DNA from: Doris montereyensis
Taxonomy: Eukaryota > Mollusca > Gastropoda > Nudibranchia > Dorididae
Direction: 5' to 3'
DNA: 64,000 bases
NCBI GenBank assembly: GCA_037039925.1
Contig: JAXRKP010000287.1
Location: forward strand, 280,028-344,027
Shown here: one piece after another, positions 25,621 to 58,857 of the stretch
Numbering within the stretch: the stretch's first letter is position 1
Layout of the letters: each line of letters starts with the position of its first letter
Position numbers and translations under genes: made by a program
Notes under the pieces: generated by a model
What the model was told of the DNA's origin: nothing
The model's input: the letters and a program-made list of their open reading frames with translations, nothing else
Database searches by the model: none

Positions 25621-27316
25621 ATCTACGGTGCCGGAATCAGCATTGCCATTCTCATTTCAGAGAATCTGCAACCTCTCGTGCAGAGGAAGAATACATTGTT
25701 TTTAAAGTTGCAGTACCATTGGATAATTTCTCATAAGGAAGAGAGAGTTGGGTCAATAATATGAAAGAGAAAAGGGAGGCATGTCCCCATGCAAAATGAT
25801 AGGGGAGCCTTTAACTGCAACAGCAAGACTCGATCATGCTCTCTGTTCACAGATGAACAACGGCTGAGCATTTTTAACTATGTTTGGTCGGTTTCATGGA
25901 ACAAGAAGAGGAATTTTGTGTACGGGCTCGTCGACAAAGTTGATGTTCACACGAGACGAGCTTTAACCAACAATAACATTCGAACTCACACTCTGCAGTA
26001 CCCTCTAAAGAGGGAAGGAAAGAAGTTTCTCTGTCTGTCAAAAACTCTTCCTGAACACGACAGGCTTGACCTACCACTTCATTCGTAGTCTTTTTAAAGT
26101 TGACCAAAGTAAAGACAACACTGAAGAAGAGGATGTAGAACTAGAACATCCATTGAACATTTCTCGATAGTCATCTCGCCCTCATCATTCCTACTATGAC
26201 ATTGACAGGTCCAAACCAGCCCATGAGCTCCTTTTTCATTTCTTGACCAACTGCCTAAGCTTCCTAGCCATTATTCCAGGAAAGACTCCTCAAAACTATA
26301 TTTGGAAAAACAATTCAGATCGTTCGTTGATGTATACATTACAAGGTGTTCCTTAGATACTGTGAGGATAGGGGTGTTGCACCGTTAAAGATTCAAGCCT
26401 TCACAAACATTTTCAAATCAACAAATATCTCATTGTTCGTACCTAAGAAAGACAGGTGTGATGTTTGCGTTTCATACGAAGCAGGAAATGTAAGTGAATC
26501 CGAATGGAAAGCTCATATTTCATTTAGAGATGCTTCATTCGCAGAAAAAGAAACAGATAAACAAAGAGCTATTTAATGCAAATCTACTGGGGAATTCGCT
26601 GCCATCTGTTTTGATGTCGAATCAGTGTTGCTTGCACCCAATGTCAATGCTTCCACGATGTACAAAAACAAAATTAACAGTGCATAATTTCACCTTCTAT
26701 GATTTGGCAACGTGAAAAAGTAGATTGCTATGTTTGGCATGAGTGCGAAGGTGGTGTTACTGCGCAAGAGTTTGCATCGTGTATTTTGCATTATCTCGAG
26801 AACATCGGACTTCATAAAAAGATTGTGCTTTTAGTGATGGATGCACTTATCAAAATGAAAATGTGTATCTATCAAATGCTCTCCAGGACTATGCAAAACG
26901 AACAGGGACAATCATCCATCACAAATACCTTGTTCGTGGACACACCCACATGGAGGTCGACAATAGCCACAGCTTGATTGAAAGAGCACTTAAAGGTAGG
27001 ATTATTAATGTCCCTCATGACTATGTGGAGTACATGACGTGTGCCCGAGAAAACCAGAGCCTTTCGAGTACACTATCTATCATTTGAGTTCTTCAAGGAC
27101 TTCAGTAAAATGGGTCCACCACCATCACCTGGCAAGAAAGCTGGGGATCCATGCGTCACAGATGTTCATTGCTACAAATATGAACCTTGCACAACATCTT
27201 TCATGCCCATTCAATTTAAACTCCAATTTACAGATGAATACGCGGACATTCCTCTACCCGGAAATTTGAGAAAGATGCCGGTTCAAAGCCAACTAGTCTC
27301 CACAAAGAGCAATTAA
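25621..27316 (+). pseudogene. transposase-like gene of uncharacterised animal family, multiply frameshifted
   Basis: Blocks in order: NCNSKTRSCSLFTDEQRLSI, FNYVWSVSWNKKRNFVYGLV, LQYPLKREGKKFLCLSKTL (25789-26090). Then ISLFVPKKDRCDVCVSYEAG, NVSESEWKAHISFRDASFAE (26346-26570); DCYVWHECEGGVTAQEFASC (26715-26780); FSDGCTYQNENVYLSNALQD (26833-26892); and HTHMEVDNSHSLIERALKGR (26940-27000), PHDYVEYMTCARE. The layout (Cys finger start, F.PKKD.CD.C, an Asp in SDGC, H.E.DN.HS.IE) matches a widespread family of uncharacterised transposon-derived proteins in arthropods and lophotrochozoans. The blocks fall in different frames, so the copy is dead. Confidence 0.65.
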
Positions 27317-28386
27317 AAAAAAGTAAAAACACAAACACTTGCAGGAGCTCAAGATGGTCATTGGAAAAGACTATCACAGTTTCTACGACAATCTCCCCAA
27401 TTCATGAAACAATACGTTTTAAATCCTTTAATCATTAAACATTTGCATGCTTTTAAATGATAGAGTTTCTTTCAAATTATTATGTATGTGTATCAGAATT
27501 ATCCTTGTTTCTCTTGCTTATTTATGTATTATTTTATGCATTGTTGAGCTTATCATTTAATTTGAATAAACCAAATAACATGTAGAAAAAACCGGAATTT
27601 ACATTATCTGTCGTTTATCTGTTGTATATCTATCGTACAATTTCCTTTTAAAAGTTCTTTCCAAAGTCGCACAAGCAGCGGTGAGACCCTATGATGAAAG
27701 GACACATGTGTCAATTTGTATCTTGTGCGTTTTGATTATAGGGCCGAGTTGCACAAGTTCACTGGAAATATCAAATTTCTAAATTATATAAAAACAAACT
27801 GAGAAGTAAACTTAAAAACTTTGCAGTCAAGTAAAGAATACCTTTGTACATGAAAATATAGAGGTAGGCAACCATTTAACTCGGCAGGATTCATTTGAAA
27901 CAGCTTTTTTGTCTCTCCTGTAAAATTTGTGTGATGTGACTGCGTGTGAATTCATCATAGGACTTTCGATATGCTTAAAAGGATGGCTATGGATAATATT
28001 TTAATAAATTTATTATTATTGTGGTTACACTTACACTACAGAGCTGACTGCATGCTGCTACACAGAGGTAGTTTGAAAGTCACTATACCTATAACTATGG
28101 TGGAATGAAAATCTTATCTCCTGAGACTGACATTGATAATCCTAAGAACTCTAGACTCTTTGTCTTAGTACTCTGACTCTTAGCCCTTTAAATGATTAAA
28201 AGAAAAAAGAAAAGCAACTCCATGCTCTTGATGAAAATGCAAAAACAAAACCCAAACTTTTCTTAACAGTAGCATTAATTCATACACTTACAGCATGTTT
28301 TGGTGAATATATAAGAAAACATGATTTTTCTTTATACATATTATATATATACGTATAAATATCCAATACATTATTCCAATTCCTAG

Positions 28387-28750
28387 TTTGTGGAACAACT
28401 GAAACCAGAAGTATAAAACAATGCACTAAATGGAATGTTGAACCTGAAGGGATTAAAGTAGGCGTTTATGGACTTAACACTAATGACTGTTTAACATGTG
28501 TATGTAGCGACAATAACATAGTCAAATGCGTTTTAATTGGAGCAAAACGATGGACATATTGTCTAAAAATAACACAAAAAAGTCTGAAAACTGTTGGTTT
28601 AATAATAATAATACATATAATTCTATCGCAATTAAGTATACAGATACAGATACAGAAAGTAAAGTTTTATCACAAAAGAATTTTGCTCAATGTTTCTCCT
28701 CTAAAAACCTTCAATACAATTACCACCTCACATTCCCTCACTGCATATAA
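28387..28750 (+). CDS. Cys-rich secreted-type exon, possible beta-microseminoprotein-like domain
   Basis: Follows an AG acceptor (attcctag). Reads CGTTETRSIKQCTKWN, then GLNTNDCLTCVCSDNNIVKC. After a frame change near 28526-28532 it reads FNWSKTMDILSKNN, SENCWFNNNNTYNSIAIKY and FAQC. The C-x2-C-x-C spacing, a Cys about eight residues later and two further widely spaced Cys resemble beta-microseminoprotein/PSP94-type domains common in lophotrochozoans. If one base was lost near 28528, the sequence would give the paired Cys typical of that family. No signal peptide exon was found upstream. It may instead be a fragment or pseudogene. Confidence 0.38.
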
Positions 28751-29487
28751 TGGATGGGGTAATTTTCAAAGAACCCCCCCCAAAAAAAATAATTATCCCC
28801 AAACCAAACAACCTAAACCAAACACAACAAAAAGAAACAACAGTAACATTAGTAACAACAAAACAAACAAAAAACACGAAACAGAAACAGTTTCTCGAAA
28901 AAACCCCTTTAAAAAGCAAGGTGTTAAGATACATGATATACATTAACTTTAAGTAATTAGCAGTGCCTTTTCCTACAAAACAAAATTCCATGAAAGATGT
29001 AGATTGGAGGAATTTTAACACACTTGACAATAGTTTTCCCTGTCAGTTTCATCAAGCCATATGAAGATCATACTTCTTAAACAAAGCAGCTATTAGTATC
29101 ACATTTCTTGATTGTCTGCCTTAAGGCAAAGTTGAAGCTCACATCTTAGTAAACTCAGTAAGACATCTATTGACATGTTTTTGTAAACACATCCTGTATT
29201 CACTTACATATCTATATATATATTTATCCTAGAATCTATACAATAATCATTCACTTGTTAAATTTGTTTTTAATTTAAATCTATTGATGTATTTTTATAA
29301 ATCTTATATTTCTAATGAAAAATGTGAGAATACACGACATATAATTTCCTTTTTTATGGATTAATAAAGATAATTGAATTGATTGAAATGGAAGTCTTGA
29401 AGTTGATTTTGAAATAGTTTTAAATAAAGCAGACTTAACTGCACTTCTTGTCATAAATGTAGTGATGTAGTACTGTCGCATCACAGG

Positions 29488-29488
<1 letters not shown>

Positions 29489-29532
<44 letters not shown>
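29489..29532 (+). repeat. (CTA)n microsatellite
   Basis: Fourteen or so uninterrupted ACT/CTA units. Confidence 0.95.
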
Positions 29533-32125
29533 GGTCTTGTTCTGTTGCTCTTTTTGCGTTGAAAATGGAGTTGCTTCAAGATATATCAGTCATTGTTCAT
29601 AAACTTTATCTTTAAAAGAAAAGGTTTCAATTAGGGTTCAAAATCATCTCTGACAATGCAGTAAAAGTGTAACAGTAACAGTGCACAGGTAAATGAGTGA
29701 CAAAAATATACACAATGTAGCAATAAATGTGTGAAATTGAGTACCCAATGCAAAAGGATGAAATATTTCTACCACCAATTATTTTCATTTATCATCCATA
29801 CATATTAAACTTTTCAACTTCAAGGTTCAAAATGTGAATGAATGCCAAATTGGAAAGGTCAGTTAAAACAAAATCAACAAAAACAACACAACAACAAATC
29901 AAAATAAAATTGCACAAATTCATTCCACATCTGCTGCGATTTGTCATACTAGGAAACAAATTTTTATCTCCTGGTGAACTTCGTTAATTTCTTACTTAAA
30001 GTAAGTTAAAGCATTGTGATTCATCTTCAAAATATTCTTTATTTTCAATAAGAATTAAAGGAAAGGGTACATATATACATAATATAAATGTACTCCAGAA
30101 AGTCCAGTCAAAATCCTTGAGTATAAATTTCAACTCCTTTCCACTTGCTATAGTTTATTTAGAGCTATCACAATTACTATTAATTACTGACTTTACTGGT
30201 AATGATACAAAGCATAGAATAGATGCATTTGGTAAGTTTTTAAAAGACTGCAAAATTTCATTTAAAGTTGCTGTTAGTTGTATTTTTTGTTATCAAGCTA
30301 CAATTTGTACAATCCCCCTTTAGTTGTTTTAATCACATTAGCACACAAATACTCATTTATCTCCTTTGCTTAGCAGCTTAGAAATCCTATTCCTATACAT
30401 ATTTTACCTGAGGTTCTATCTCATATCCCTGAAATAAACATTTCATTCTACTAGTTTCCATTCTGTTACAATATCATTAATATCAAAGAGCAAAATCTTT
30501 CTTCAAATTAAAGCCTTGCCCTGGAGCTAGGTTTTGATGTTATGAGAACAACTAAATGCAATTCAAATCTGTTTTCAGCGTTTTATAGCTTGTAACTGTA
30601 ATACTACTCCATGTATTACACAGTGTAGTGATCTCGTCTTGACTTCTTATCACAAAATATTTTGTTCTTTATAAATGGCAAATCTTCGTTGATTTAAACA
30701 AGAAAAGTTTTCAGAACAAAGTCAATACGATCATAGTCATAGTATTTACATTACATTAGAACCCATAAGAAGTCAACATTCAGTGAAAATCAATTGCTTC
30801 AGTGTTGGCCCATATATATTTTCTTCCTAATGTTCATAGCATATGGACTAGGAGACAGAATGAACATCTCAGCAAAGGTTTCACTTTGAATGAAATAAAA
30901 TGAATGGGGAAGGTCACTCCACAGGAAAGAAACTAATAATAGTAGTAAAAGTAGAAGTACAATGTAGTACATTTTTTGTGGTGACAGTCATTACATTATA
31001 CATTATGTACTCATGATTTTCACATTATCTTTTTGAGTCTGCCCAACACAATATGTAGATGTATGTACATAAATATATTGGATGCTCCTAAAGTGAAAAT
31101 CTAATGTACATCAAATCATCAATATCTCAAAACTGAAAAACTCATGGGACTTTTTTTCTATCACATGCCTTTTATCTGAATTTGTAGGATATTTTAGGTC
31201 TATTTAATTTTCATATTTAGCATCTGCATGTCTGTTGAGCAAGAATGGTAGGTTTTTAAAATCTCAAGTCACTAATCATCAAACGCTTTCACAGGTCATG
31301 TAATTGTGAGGCAATCCAGATGTTAGAATATTTAGTTGTTTTGTTTATTGTTTGATCATAAAATATAACAATTGTCAAATCTTTACTTCAATTCATTTCT
31401 CATTTTTAAAATAGATTGCAATTAAATTTTTTTTATTAGTGCAAATGATTGTCACCTAAGATTAAAATCAAAATGTGAAAACCTACAGATTTATTACTGT
31501 GAATCCAAGATAGCAAAGGAAACAAATAGCTCATTGATTTATTTAGTACGGTAGTGGTGGTGGTAAGCTCCAGCCATTGTACAGATACGGTCCAGTCCAT
31601 TGACAGGCTAACATAATAAAAATAAGAAAAAGAAATTGCTATTACTATTACTATTAATATTAACTTCAGGGTGAGTGCCTGATGCAATAATAACCATCAC
31701 TTCAATGTTTCCTGCATCAGACGTTTAGCGGAAAAACTAAACGCTACATCGATATGCAGTTGTTAAATATGAAAACTAAACAAAGGAAGGAAAAATCTGC
31801 CTCATGATTTAAATATGGGTAGGCCAGCATGTAATTTATGAAAATTGATCTATGACTTTGCGATTTTGACCAAACTATTTCAGCCAAAAATGATTTCACT
31901 CCTTGTTTGCAACAAAATCAGGCACAGAAAACGATGTGTGAACATAAATTTTGTTCACTAGTGTTGACTATGTGGATTACAGTGGATATCTCTGAATTCA
32001 TAATATTGTTAAATATCAAATTGTGACATTTGAGAAGCTTTATTTCTCATTAAAATAATACATTTATATTTATAACAATAACATTATTTATAATTATTAA
32101 TTATTTATATTGTCTCTCTCTCTAT

Positions 32126-32432
<307 letters not shown>

Positions 32433-34271
32433 ACAGAAATGGATATGGGACAGTTGAGGCAGACACTTTTCTTAATTGATTAGATGAATGAACATTTTCT
32501 GAGTAAAAGTTAAAAAAGTAAAGTGAGGGGGATAATAATGACAACAACCTCAGATGAGAGCAAGAAAGACAGGGAAGATGATCACTGACAGAGGGAAATA
32601 GATTATACTGCTTGTTAACAAAATAGTGTATGTTTTAGGATACCATCAAATACATAGAAAGAATTAACAGTAAATTGAATTAAATCTGAACAACTCTCTT
32701 AAAAGTAAAATTCCTTTATTTTCATGCTTACACTTACACAGGCTGTCCATCCATGGTCACATGAAGCACTGGAATGTAACCTTTCACTTTGAGTGTGTAT
32801 TCATAAATAAATTACAAATAACAGTTCATGTGCCATTTCTTATAAAGGAGGGACATTCTCTCTTTCTCTCACATGTAACGAATGAGTCATGGGTGCTATG
32901 AAAGGAAAGTGTGACATACATCTATAGAAACAGTCTGATACAAATTATGGGGGAAGAATTTATTTTATTGACAAGATAAAAATCACATTGAAATCAAATT
33001 TTGTTCATCAGTATATTTCTTTTGGTTTCTCTCAATATTTTCATAAGCAAGTGAACGCGTAAACAATGTCTTCGCCCATGGTTTATTTATATAATTTCGT
33101 TAAATCAAATTGTGAATCAAATCACCACAAATAAAAGTTCAAATTGTATGAAGGCAAATGAGTGACTGGTTAATGGGAGGGAGATTGGTAATACAGTATT
33201 TAATATGACTATGAGGATTATAATGATGCCATATATATGTATATATATGGCAGAAAAAGACTGAAATGAAGGCATAGTGTGGATGGGGTAAGCATGAAAC
33301 AACCTATATATACATTATAATATTCATAGTCATGTAGTGAAAGAGGTAGATATCTTAAGCAGGCAAAGGAAGGTGCAAGTGAGTAATGAGTAAGGGGTTT
33401 GTTCTAGTGTTGGGATATGATACACACTCAAGCATTTTGCCATTTCAAATGTTATTTTAAAACTTAATGATTTCTTGAACAGAAACTACAAAATTAAATC
33501 AACCAAATACATTTTTGTAATGTTTTTAAACTTTAATCATGTTATCAATTTGGTCTCCTAAGATAGTATGAAAAATATTGTTGAAACAGGCACTTAAGTA
33601 TGCAGCTTCAAACTGGATTCTATTGTGGCTTTGGGTGGGTGAGAACTTTAGTTCAAGGGAGGGGGAGTGAGGAGGGGGGGGGGGGGGGGGTGTCGTCTGT
33701 TGTAAATTTTGTTCTTTGTAAAGGGTTTTAAGTAAATGGTCAGATTTGCTCGGATATTGTGGATTCATCAGCATTGAATGAAATGATCGATTATATGACA
33801 ATGATATTATGATAATCTATTTTGTGTAAGCAGTGTAACATTATATATCTCCTTTATATAAGGCATAGAGAGTGGGTACTTAATGACTGATAAGGTCAAC
33901 CATTGACTTAAAAAATGATTCTTTAATCAATGCTTGGCATAGACGTTTTGCAGACTGACTATTAGATAATTGACGGACATGAGTCACATCATGTAGAATA
34001 AACTAGTGCAAGATCCTTTCCATCAGTGTCACTGTCAGCGAATACAGAATCCACCACTCAGTGTCCAGATGGCCGATCGCCTCACAGGTGACTTACAGTT
34101 TTACAGTCTTTGCTTGAGGATGATCTGGCTACATTGCATTTACTTGATTTCTGTAAGACTGTAGCAGCAGACAGCTATGTTTCGATAAAATTTTCACTCA
34201 TTATGAAATCTTATTGTGTGATGCCGGAGGTATTACTTAGATCTAGATTCTAAATATTTCTCGCTTGTTGT

Positions 34272-34298
34272 CTGACGAAGGGTTATACCCGAAACGTC
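34272..34298 (+). ncRNA. hammerhead-ribozyme-like motif
   Basis: Core CTGACGA, stem II GGG-TTATA-CCC, then GAAAC and GTC at the expected cleavage position. Matches the CUGANGA...GAAA...UH consensus of type I hammerheads, with a minimal ACGT stem III as in retroelement- or satellite-borne forms that act as dimers. Stem I is weak: only TGT/ACG next to the core pairs. Flanking sequence is shared with 48005-48120. Confidence 0.5.
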
Positions 34299-34299
34299 A

Positions 34300-37077
34300 C
34301 GTGTTTGCTCTGTCTTTTATTAGTGGAGTTGTCACTTATTGTCATATTTCGCCTATGAAATCTTATTCATTTTATGAAAGGAATTGAAAAGGGCAATATG
34401 TATTTTGGTGAATCGAATCAAGATGTACTGTGCATTTAAGTGTTATTGATATCAATTTTCATTTCATCTACAAAAGGGTGTATATATAAATATTAGAGTC
34501 TATTAGTGCATATGAATTTTGGTGGTGACTACTGTGGTACCCCTACAGCAAGATATAACAGATGGCATGCATAATCCTCAACCATGTTGAATTTGTTCTC
34601 AAGGATAAATTCCGATTAGCAAACTATATGAGACAATTAATAATTATCCAGTAAGTGAAAGGCAATGAGTTTGTTGTGGGATTCTTTGAAAATGCGCCCA
34701 TGCTTCCTGAAATGAGTTTTATTTTACTAAGAAGTACTAGTACTAACATTTCCCTTTGAACAGGACATTGGACATCATAATTAAAGTGTGCAAACCAACA
34801 AATCTTGTCTTACACAAGTCAAGGCAATCAACTTAAGCCTTTTGTTCTTGAGCAGCTCGTGTCACTTGTTACAGTTTGTGAGAAACAAACATTCAATTCA
34901 ACAGGGCGATTGCCTGAGCATTTTGTTGATTTGAGACAAAGAAGTACCAATTTTCCTTGCATGCTAGTAAATGCAATTCAAGGTTAATTAAGTTTATACA
35001 GTATGATACATTTATGTACCCATTTTCCCAAAAATATAACTTTTAACAAAAACAGCCAATAAAGCACAACCAAATGTTAACAGTTTGATGACATGAACAA
35101 AAGCAATTCAACCCTTTGTCAGTTCTCGAATGCAAAAACTTTCAAATAATAATAATTGTATAAATTTGAAATGCAAAAATAAATGCAATATAAAAGCAGA
35201 ATTAATTATTTAAATAAATCCAAAGAGAATTTCTTCTGCACATGGAAAAAAATAATGGTGAAATTATCATGCCCTCAATTTTCATCGTTCACTGTTATAT
35301 AAATTTTGAATGAAAGATGAAGAGCAAACAAGTCACTAGATATGCATAGACAGGAAAAAGAGCTAACAGATTTCAGATGACCATGTCCCTAAGCAATATA
35401 CAACAACAATGATGAGACTTTGTTCGATCTCATAAGGACAGACATTTTTAAAATGAATAAAAGCAGGCATGGATTTCAGGCAGATATTCATCACGTACAA
35501 AATAATATCAATATATCACATTTGGGGGAGATTTTTATTTTCGATTACGCAAAGAGAACGAGTAATTATTCCATAAAAAATCAACACTCTTTTCTTTTCT
35601 TCTTCAGAGAGACCTTGCTAATAACATTAATTCAGCCACAGCTTCCTCTCTGGAATCACAACATTTATTCATGATTAAAGCTTTTCCCTTAAGAAATGTA
35701 TGTTACATGAAAAATCAAATTTATGATTTTTATTTATAGGACAATGGGGAATACAAAGCGTGTAGAAAAAATAAGAAAGAAAGTGCAATTTCTTTCAAAG
35801 GTTGAAAAGAACTTTGACAGCGAGCAGAAAAGTGGGATGGAGAATGGCACCATGGGAAGAACCCTTGCTGAGAAAATGAATTGAATAACAATCATCACTA
35901 AAACCCTTGAGAAGGAAAAAATGCATCCCTCTGTGTTTGTGTATTAAAACGGTTGTGATCACAACAAAATGGTATTTATAATAGCAACATCAGTCAAAGA
36001 GTTCTCTGATTTGTAATGTGTAAGTAGTAGAGATATCAAGCAACAGGAGGGTGGGATTTTTGCTAGAAAAATACATCAAGGCTGGAAAGTGGTTTTGTGT
36101 ATTTACAGACATGTCAAAGCATTGGTATAAAAAGGTATATTCACACATTTTCAATAGATATAAAATATATTATTATTATTATCATTATCATTATAAGTAT
36201 TATGCTGTAGAAAGATAAGTTGTCCCAAGACTGTCATTGTGTTATGGTTAGATTTATTTCCTTCACTTTTAAAACACTTTCAAAGCAAGTGCATGCATTT
36301 GTTGAGGTTTTAAAACATAATGTTGCTGTCTGAATTTACTGGTATTTCTTCAGGTCATTGAATTTACAGGCCAAAAACTTTGTCGTCTTGAAGGAATAAT
36401 ATCCTCAATTCTGTAGTTTTTGCAACAAAATTCAACATGTCTTACTACACACATGCTGCACTCTGAAGCAATTACTTGCAAGACATCACCAGTCTGGCTA
36501 TGATATACATGAGCGCAGATTGTTGTCCATATACCAAAATATTTTTGTACTTAAAAATGATTGACATTGATTTGGAACTACGCAGGTAGAAAATAGAACA
36601 GCAACAATAGTTTTCTTCAGCATGTCATATAACAGAACTCAGGAAGAATCTACTAGTATGAAAGAAACAAGTGGAAATTAAAAGTAAGGAAAATGTTAGA
36701 GAGTTGTAATGTTAAATTTGATCAACTGAAACAAAATGCAATGTTGAGACAAAATCAAATGTCTGAAAATTCAGCAACAAAGTTTAAGAAAATGTCTGTC
36801 CCTTAGAGAAAAATTAATTCTTCATCACAATGACATTAAGTATGTGTTTCAACTGTCTATCATTTCTGTGAAATTGTGCTTAAAAGTAAAAGCAAAGTTG
36901 TTTCAAGGCCTTTAAGGATTTGTGTTTAGTTTAAGGTGCAGAAAATTACTTGGGAATCATTTTGAATAAATCAAAAATTTTCAGCAAAAATTTCTCCACC
37001 CCAGTATTTGTGTTTTTGTAGCAATAATACAAATGATGTTGAAAATAAGTTATTTTTATCCAAATTCCTACTCAAAG

Positions 37078-37108
<31 letters not shown>

Positions 37109-38950
37109 CAGAGAAAGAAAGAACAAAAGGAAGGAATTTTCATCACTGAAACTACAATAAAATTTACAATCAGTATCACCCCTACCACCCTTTTCAAAGT
37201 TATCACAGTTGTATTTGTTTTGTAGATTTATTCCGCAGTGCATGTGCAATCCCTAAGTCACCATTGCATCAATTGCACTACCACTACCAGAATCTCTAGC
37301 TGAATCGTACGTGATAATAACATCGCCATTGTTCACTACATCAGAGTCAAATTACAGCCAGTAGTGATATGATGTTGGTCCTCTTTGTCCTCAATGGAAA
37401 AAGTAAAACAAGTCTGTAGCCATAAAAACCAGTAACTTGACACCTTCCCCTTCTGAGCAAAACTGGATGAATCTTGGGGTCTTTGATTGACATTCATTTA
37501 ACAGCGAAAGGAAATTCATGAAACTCATCCCATATCTGTACCAGAATTTGTTATTAAAAGAAGAATATGGACAGAAGGATGACAATAAATGATGAAATTA
37601 CATGAGCTAATGAAATCAACTGTATGCTTAGGCTGTGAGAAGCATGTTTCAGTTTTAGGAAGGAAAATAAGAGGTGAAGTTAGATTCCACTTATATTTAT
37701 GTTAGTAAAAAAAAATATCCTAAATTATCCACTGCTTGAAACGGTTCAACGATTATTGCTAGACAGCTTTGTTACAGATAAAGGAAAAGACATGTGTTAT
37801 CGTTTTCACCTCACAAAAAAATTAGAAACAATCAACCACAAACAAACCAAGTTGCCGTGTATCTTTATTTCTACTGCAAGCTAGTGGCAAGAGTCAAAAT
37901 TTCAAATTCTCTGAACGTCTTCTATTTTCTGAGAGATTTACCAGGTTTACTGTCATCCATTGTTTATCAGCAAGTGACACGGGTGTGTCAGAGAGAGTAT
38001 TTAAATCAACATCTCTGATTTTAAGAGCTACCATAACTTTCTCATGACCAATTCGATGTCAAATCATGTAATATCCAGAAAATTGAAAATAAATAAGACG
38101 AGGAAAACATACCAAAGGTACAAGTATATGATGCTCACCACCTTAAAAGATGTTAGACCCATTCTCAAAAAAAGTTAAAAACCTATCTTCCCCCGACAAA
38201 AAAAAAAAAAGCGCAGATAAAAAAGTACTCCTCAAACCTTTTACACAAAAAAGAACAGTTTCTACGACCTGAGCTCATAAATCATCAGCTACGGAGCTTT
38301 TCCTGACCAAATCTTCATACTCAAGAAAAAGTCAAAGGAAAAAAATATGTAGTAAGAAAACAAGACGAGTACGGAAATCTCTTGAGACATTCAAACTTAT
38401 TGTAACTCCAGTAAAAGATGTCAAGATATACAGGAAGGTGGCAAAAAATTACTGAGATTTTGAATCAATATCAGTTTTCTATTGGCAGTGGGTGACAGTT
38501 TGTGTGTGCAAAACAATTATTTATGAGTACTAGCAGACAGAACATAATGGTTGTAGGTGACATTAGGTTTGAGAAAAAGAAAAAGAATGGCTCAGTTCTT
38601 TCTACATTCTGATGATTTTAAGATGTTGATCAAAGTCTCTTGGGTAGGAAAGGTGTGATGATTTTAAAATGAATGAATGTGTGGCATTGTGCTGTACTCT
38701 CAATACAAGATTTTGGAGTGAAAGACAAAATACATTCTGCGGGTGGAAATAAAGCATAATATGAAATGATTTTTACAAGAAAAAACAAGTTTTGAAAAAT
38801 AGTAAAAAAATGAGCTGGTAAGAAGAAAAACAAAGTAAAAGTTATTTACTACATAATCAAACAAAAGTAAGAAAGAAAATAATATCTACAAACTGAACAA
38901 AACAAATGTATTATAACTTATATGTCACTGACATCTGCCTCACATCTACC
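34300..38950. other. gene-poor region, possibly including PDE 3' UTR
   Basis: AT-rich with short A-runs. The PDE stop is at 39061 on the minus strand, so part of 37000-39060 may be its 3' UTR. TTTATT (minus AATAAA) occurs at 37864 and elsewhere; none can be chosen with confidence. (CA)n at 37078-37110. Confidence 0.3.
35744..35884 (+). CDS. small basic ORF, unknown
   Basis: Forty-six-codon ORF from ATG (preceded by tttatttatagg, a possible splice acceptor) to TGA. Composition is charged (GNTKRVEKIRKKVQFLSKVE, DSEQKSGMENG, RTLAEKMN), less repetitive than its surroundings. Could be a terminal exon of an unseen plus-strand gene or chance. No family recognised. Confidence 0.15.
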   Translation: MGNTKRVEKIRKKVQFLSKVEKNFDSEQKSGMENGTMGRTLAEKMN

Positions 38951-39060
38951 CGTCTCTCAGTTTTTCCCCACTGATGTTAAACGTTTTGTTTTAAATTCAT
39001 AACTATAACACATGACAACCTCGGGGCAGTAATTGTCAAGACGTTCCAGCCTTTTCTTCA

Positions 39061-58159
<19,099 letters not shown>

Positions 58160-58424
58160 CTGCAACAGTGGGTAGAGGAAGAAAATAATCCAGGGAATAA
58201 CACTGGTAAACAGTGGACAAGACCGAAACGATGGGAGGAAGCAAATTGTTGTATAAAGCATAAAACAATCTCTGCCCCACCTCCCCCCCAAACAAGGAAC
58301 TAACAATAAAAATGTTGGGAAGTGAACAAATCGAACAATAGAATCTGGTGAAGTTTTGGACAGAAGAAAAGTGAGATTGTTGAGGAAGAGACAAGAGGGG
58401 TACATTAGGGTAGTGGACACAGTC

Positions 58425-58680
<256 letters not shown>

Positions 58681-58857
58681 TAATATAATAGCTGCAGAAC
58701 AGATTGTTTTTAAATTAAAATTGTGTTTAATCTTTTTCTGCGCCACCATTGGGTTCCTCGTGTACATTTGTCCTAAAGAGTGTGAGTTCTAACTGTGGCA
58801 CATGGCTTTAAAAACCCTCTTACACATATATTGTGAATGAAACCCAATCCTTACGCG

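Larger units (their letters stand above)
23064..27745 (+). mobile_element. decayed ~4.7-kb DNA transposon with TIRs and subterminal CGCACAAG boxes
   Basis: Left end GGCCCTGTGACGAATCCGCA and right end (minus strand) GGCCCTATAATCAAAACGCA agree at most positions over about 24 bases, and both continue into CACAAG. Extra CGCACAA boxes lie at 23211, 23242 and 27667, and GCACAAG at 27751. The interior holds a ~310-bp duplication (23330-23900), an ORF at 24085, a minisatellite and a frameshifted transposase-like gene. No clear target-site duplication is seen, so ends are approximate. Confidence 0.6.

Noticed and set aside
34805..34987. 60-codon open frame as a gene
   Set aside because: No conserved features, no splice context and no neighbouring exon.
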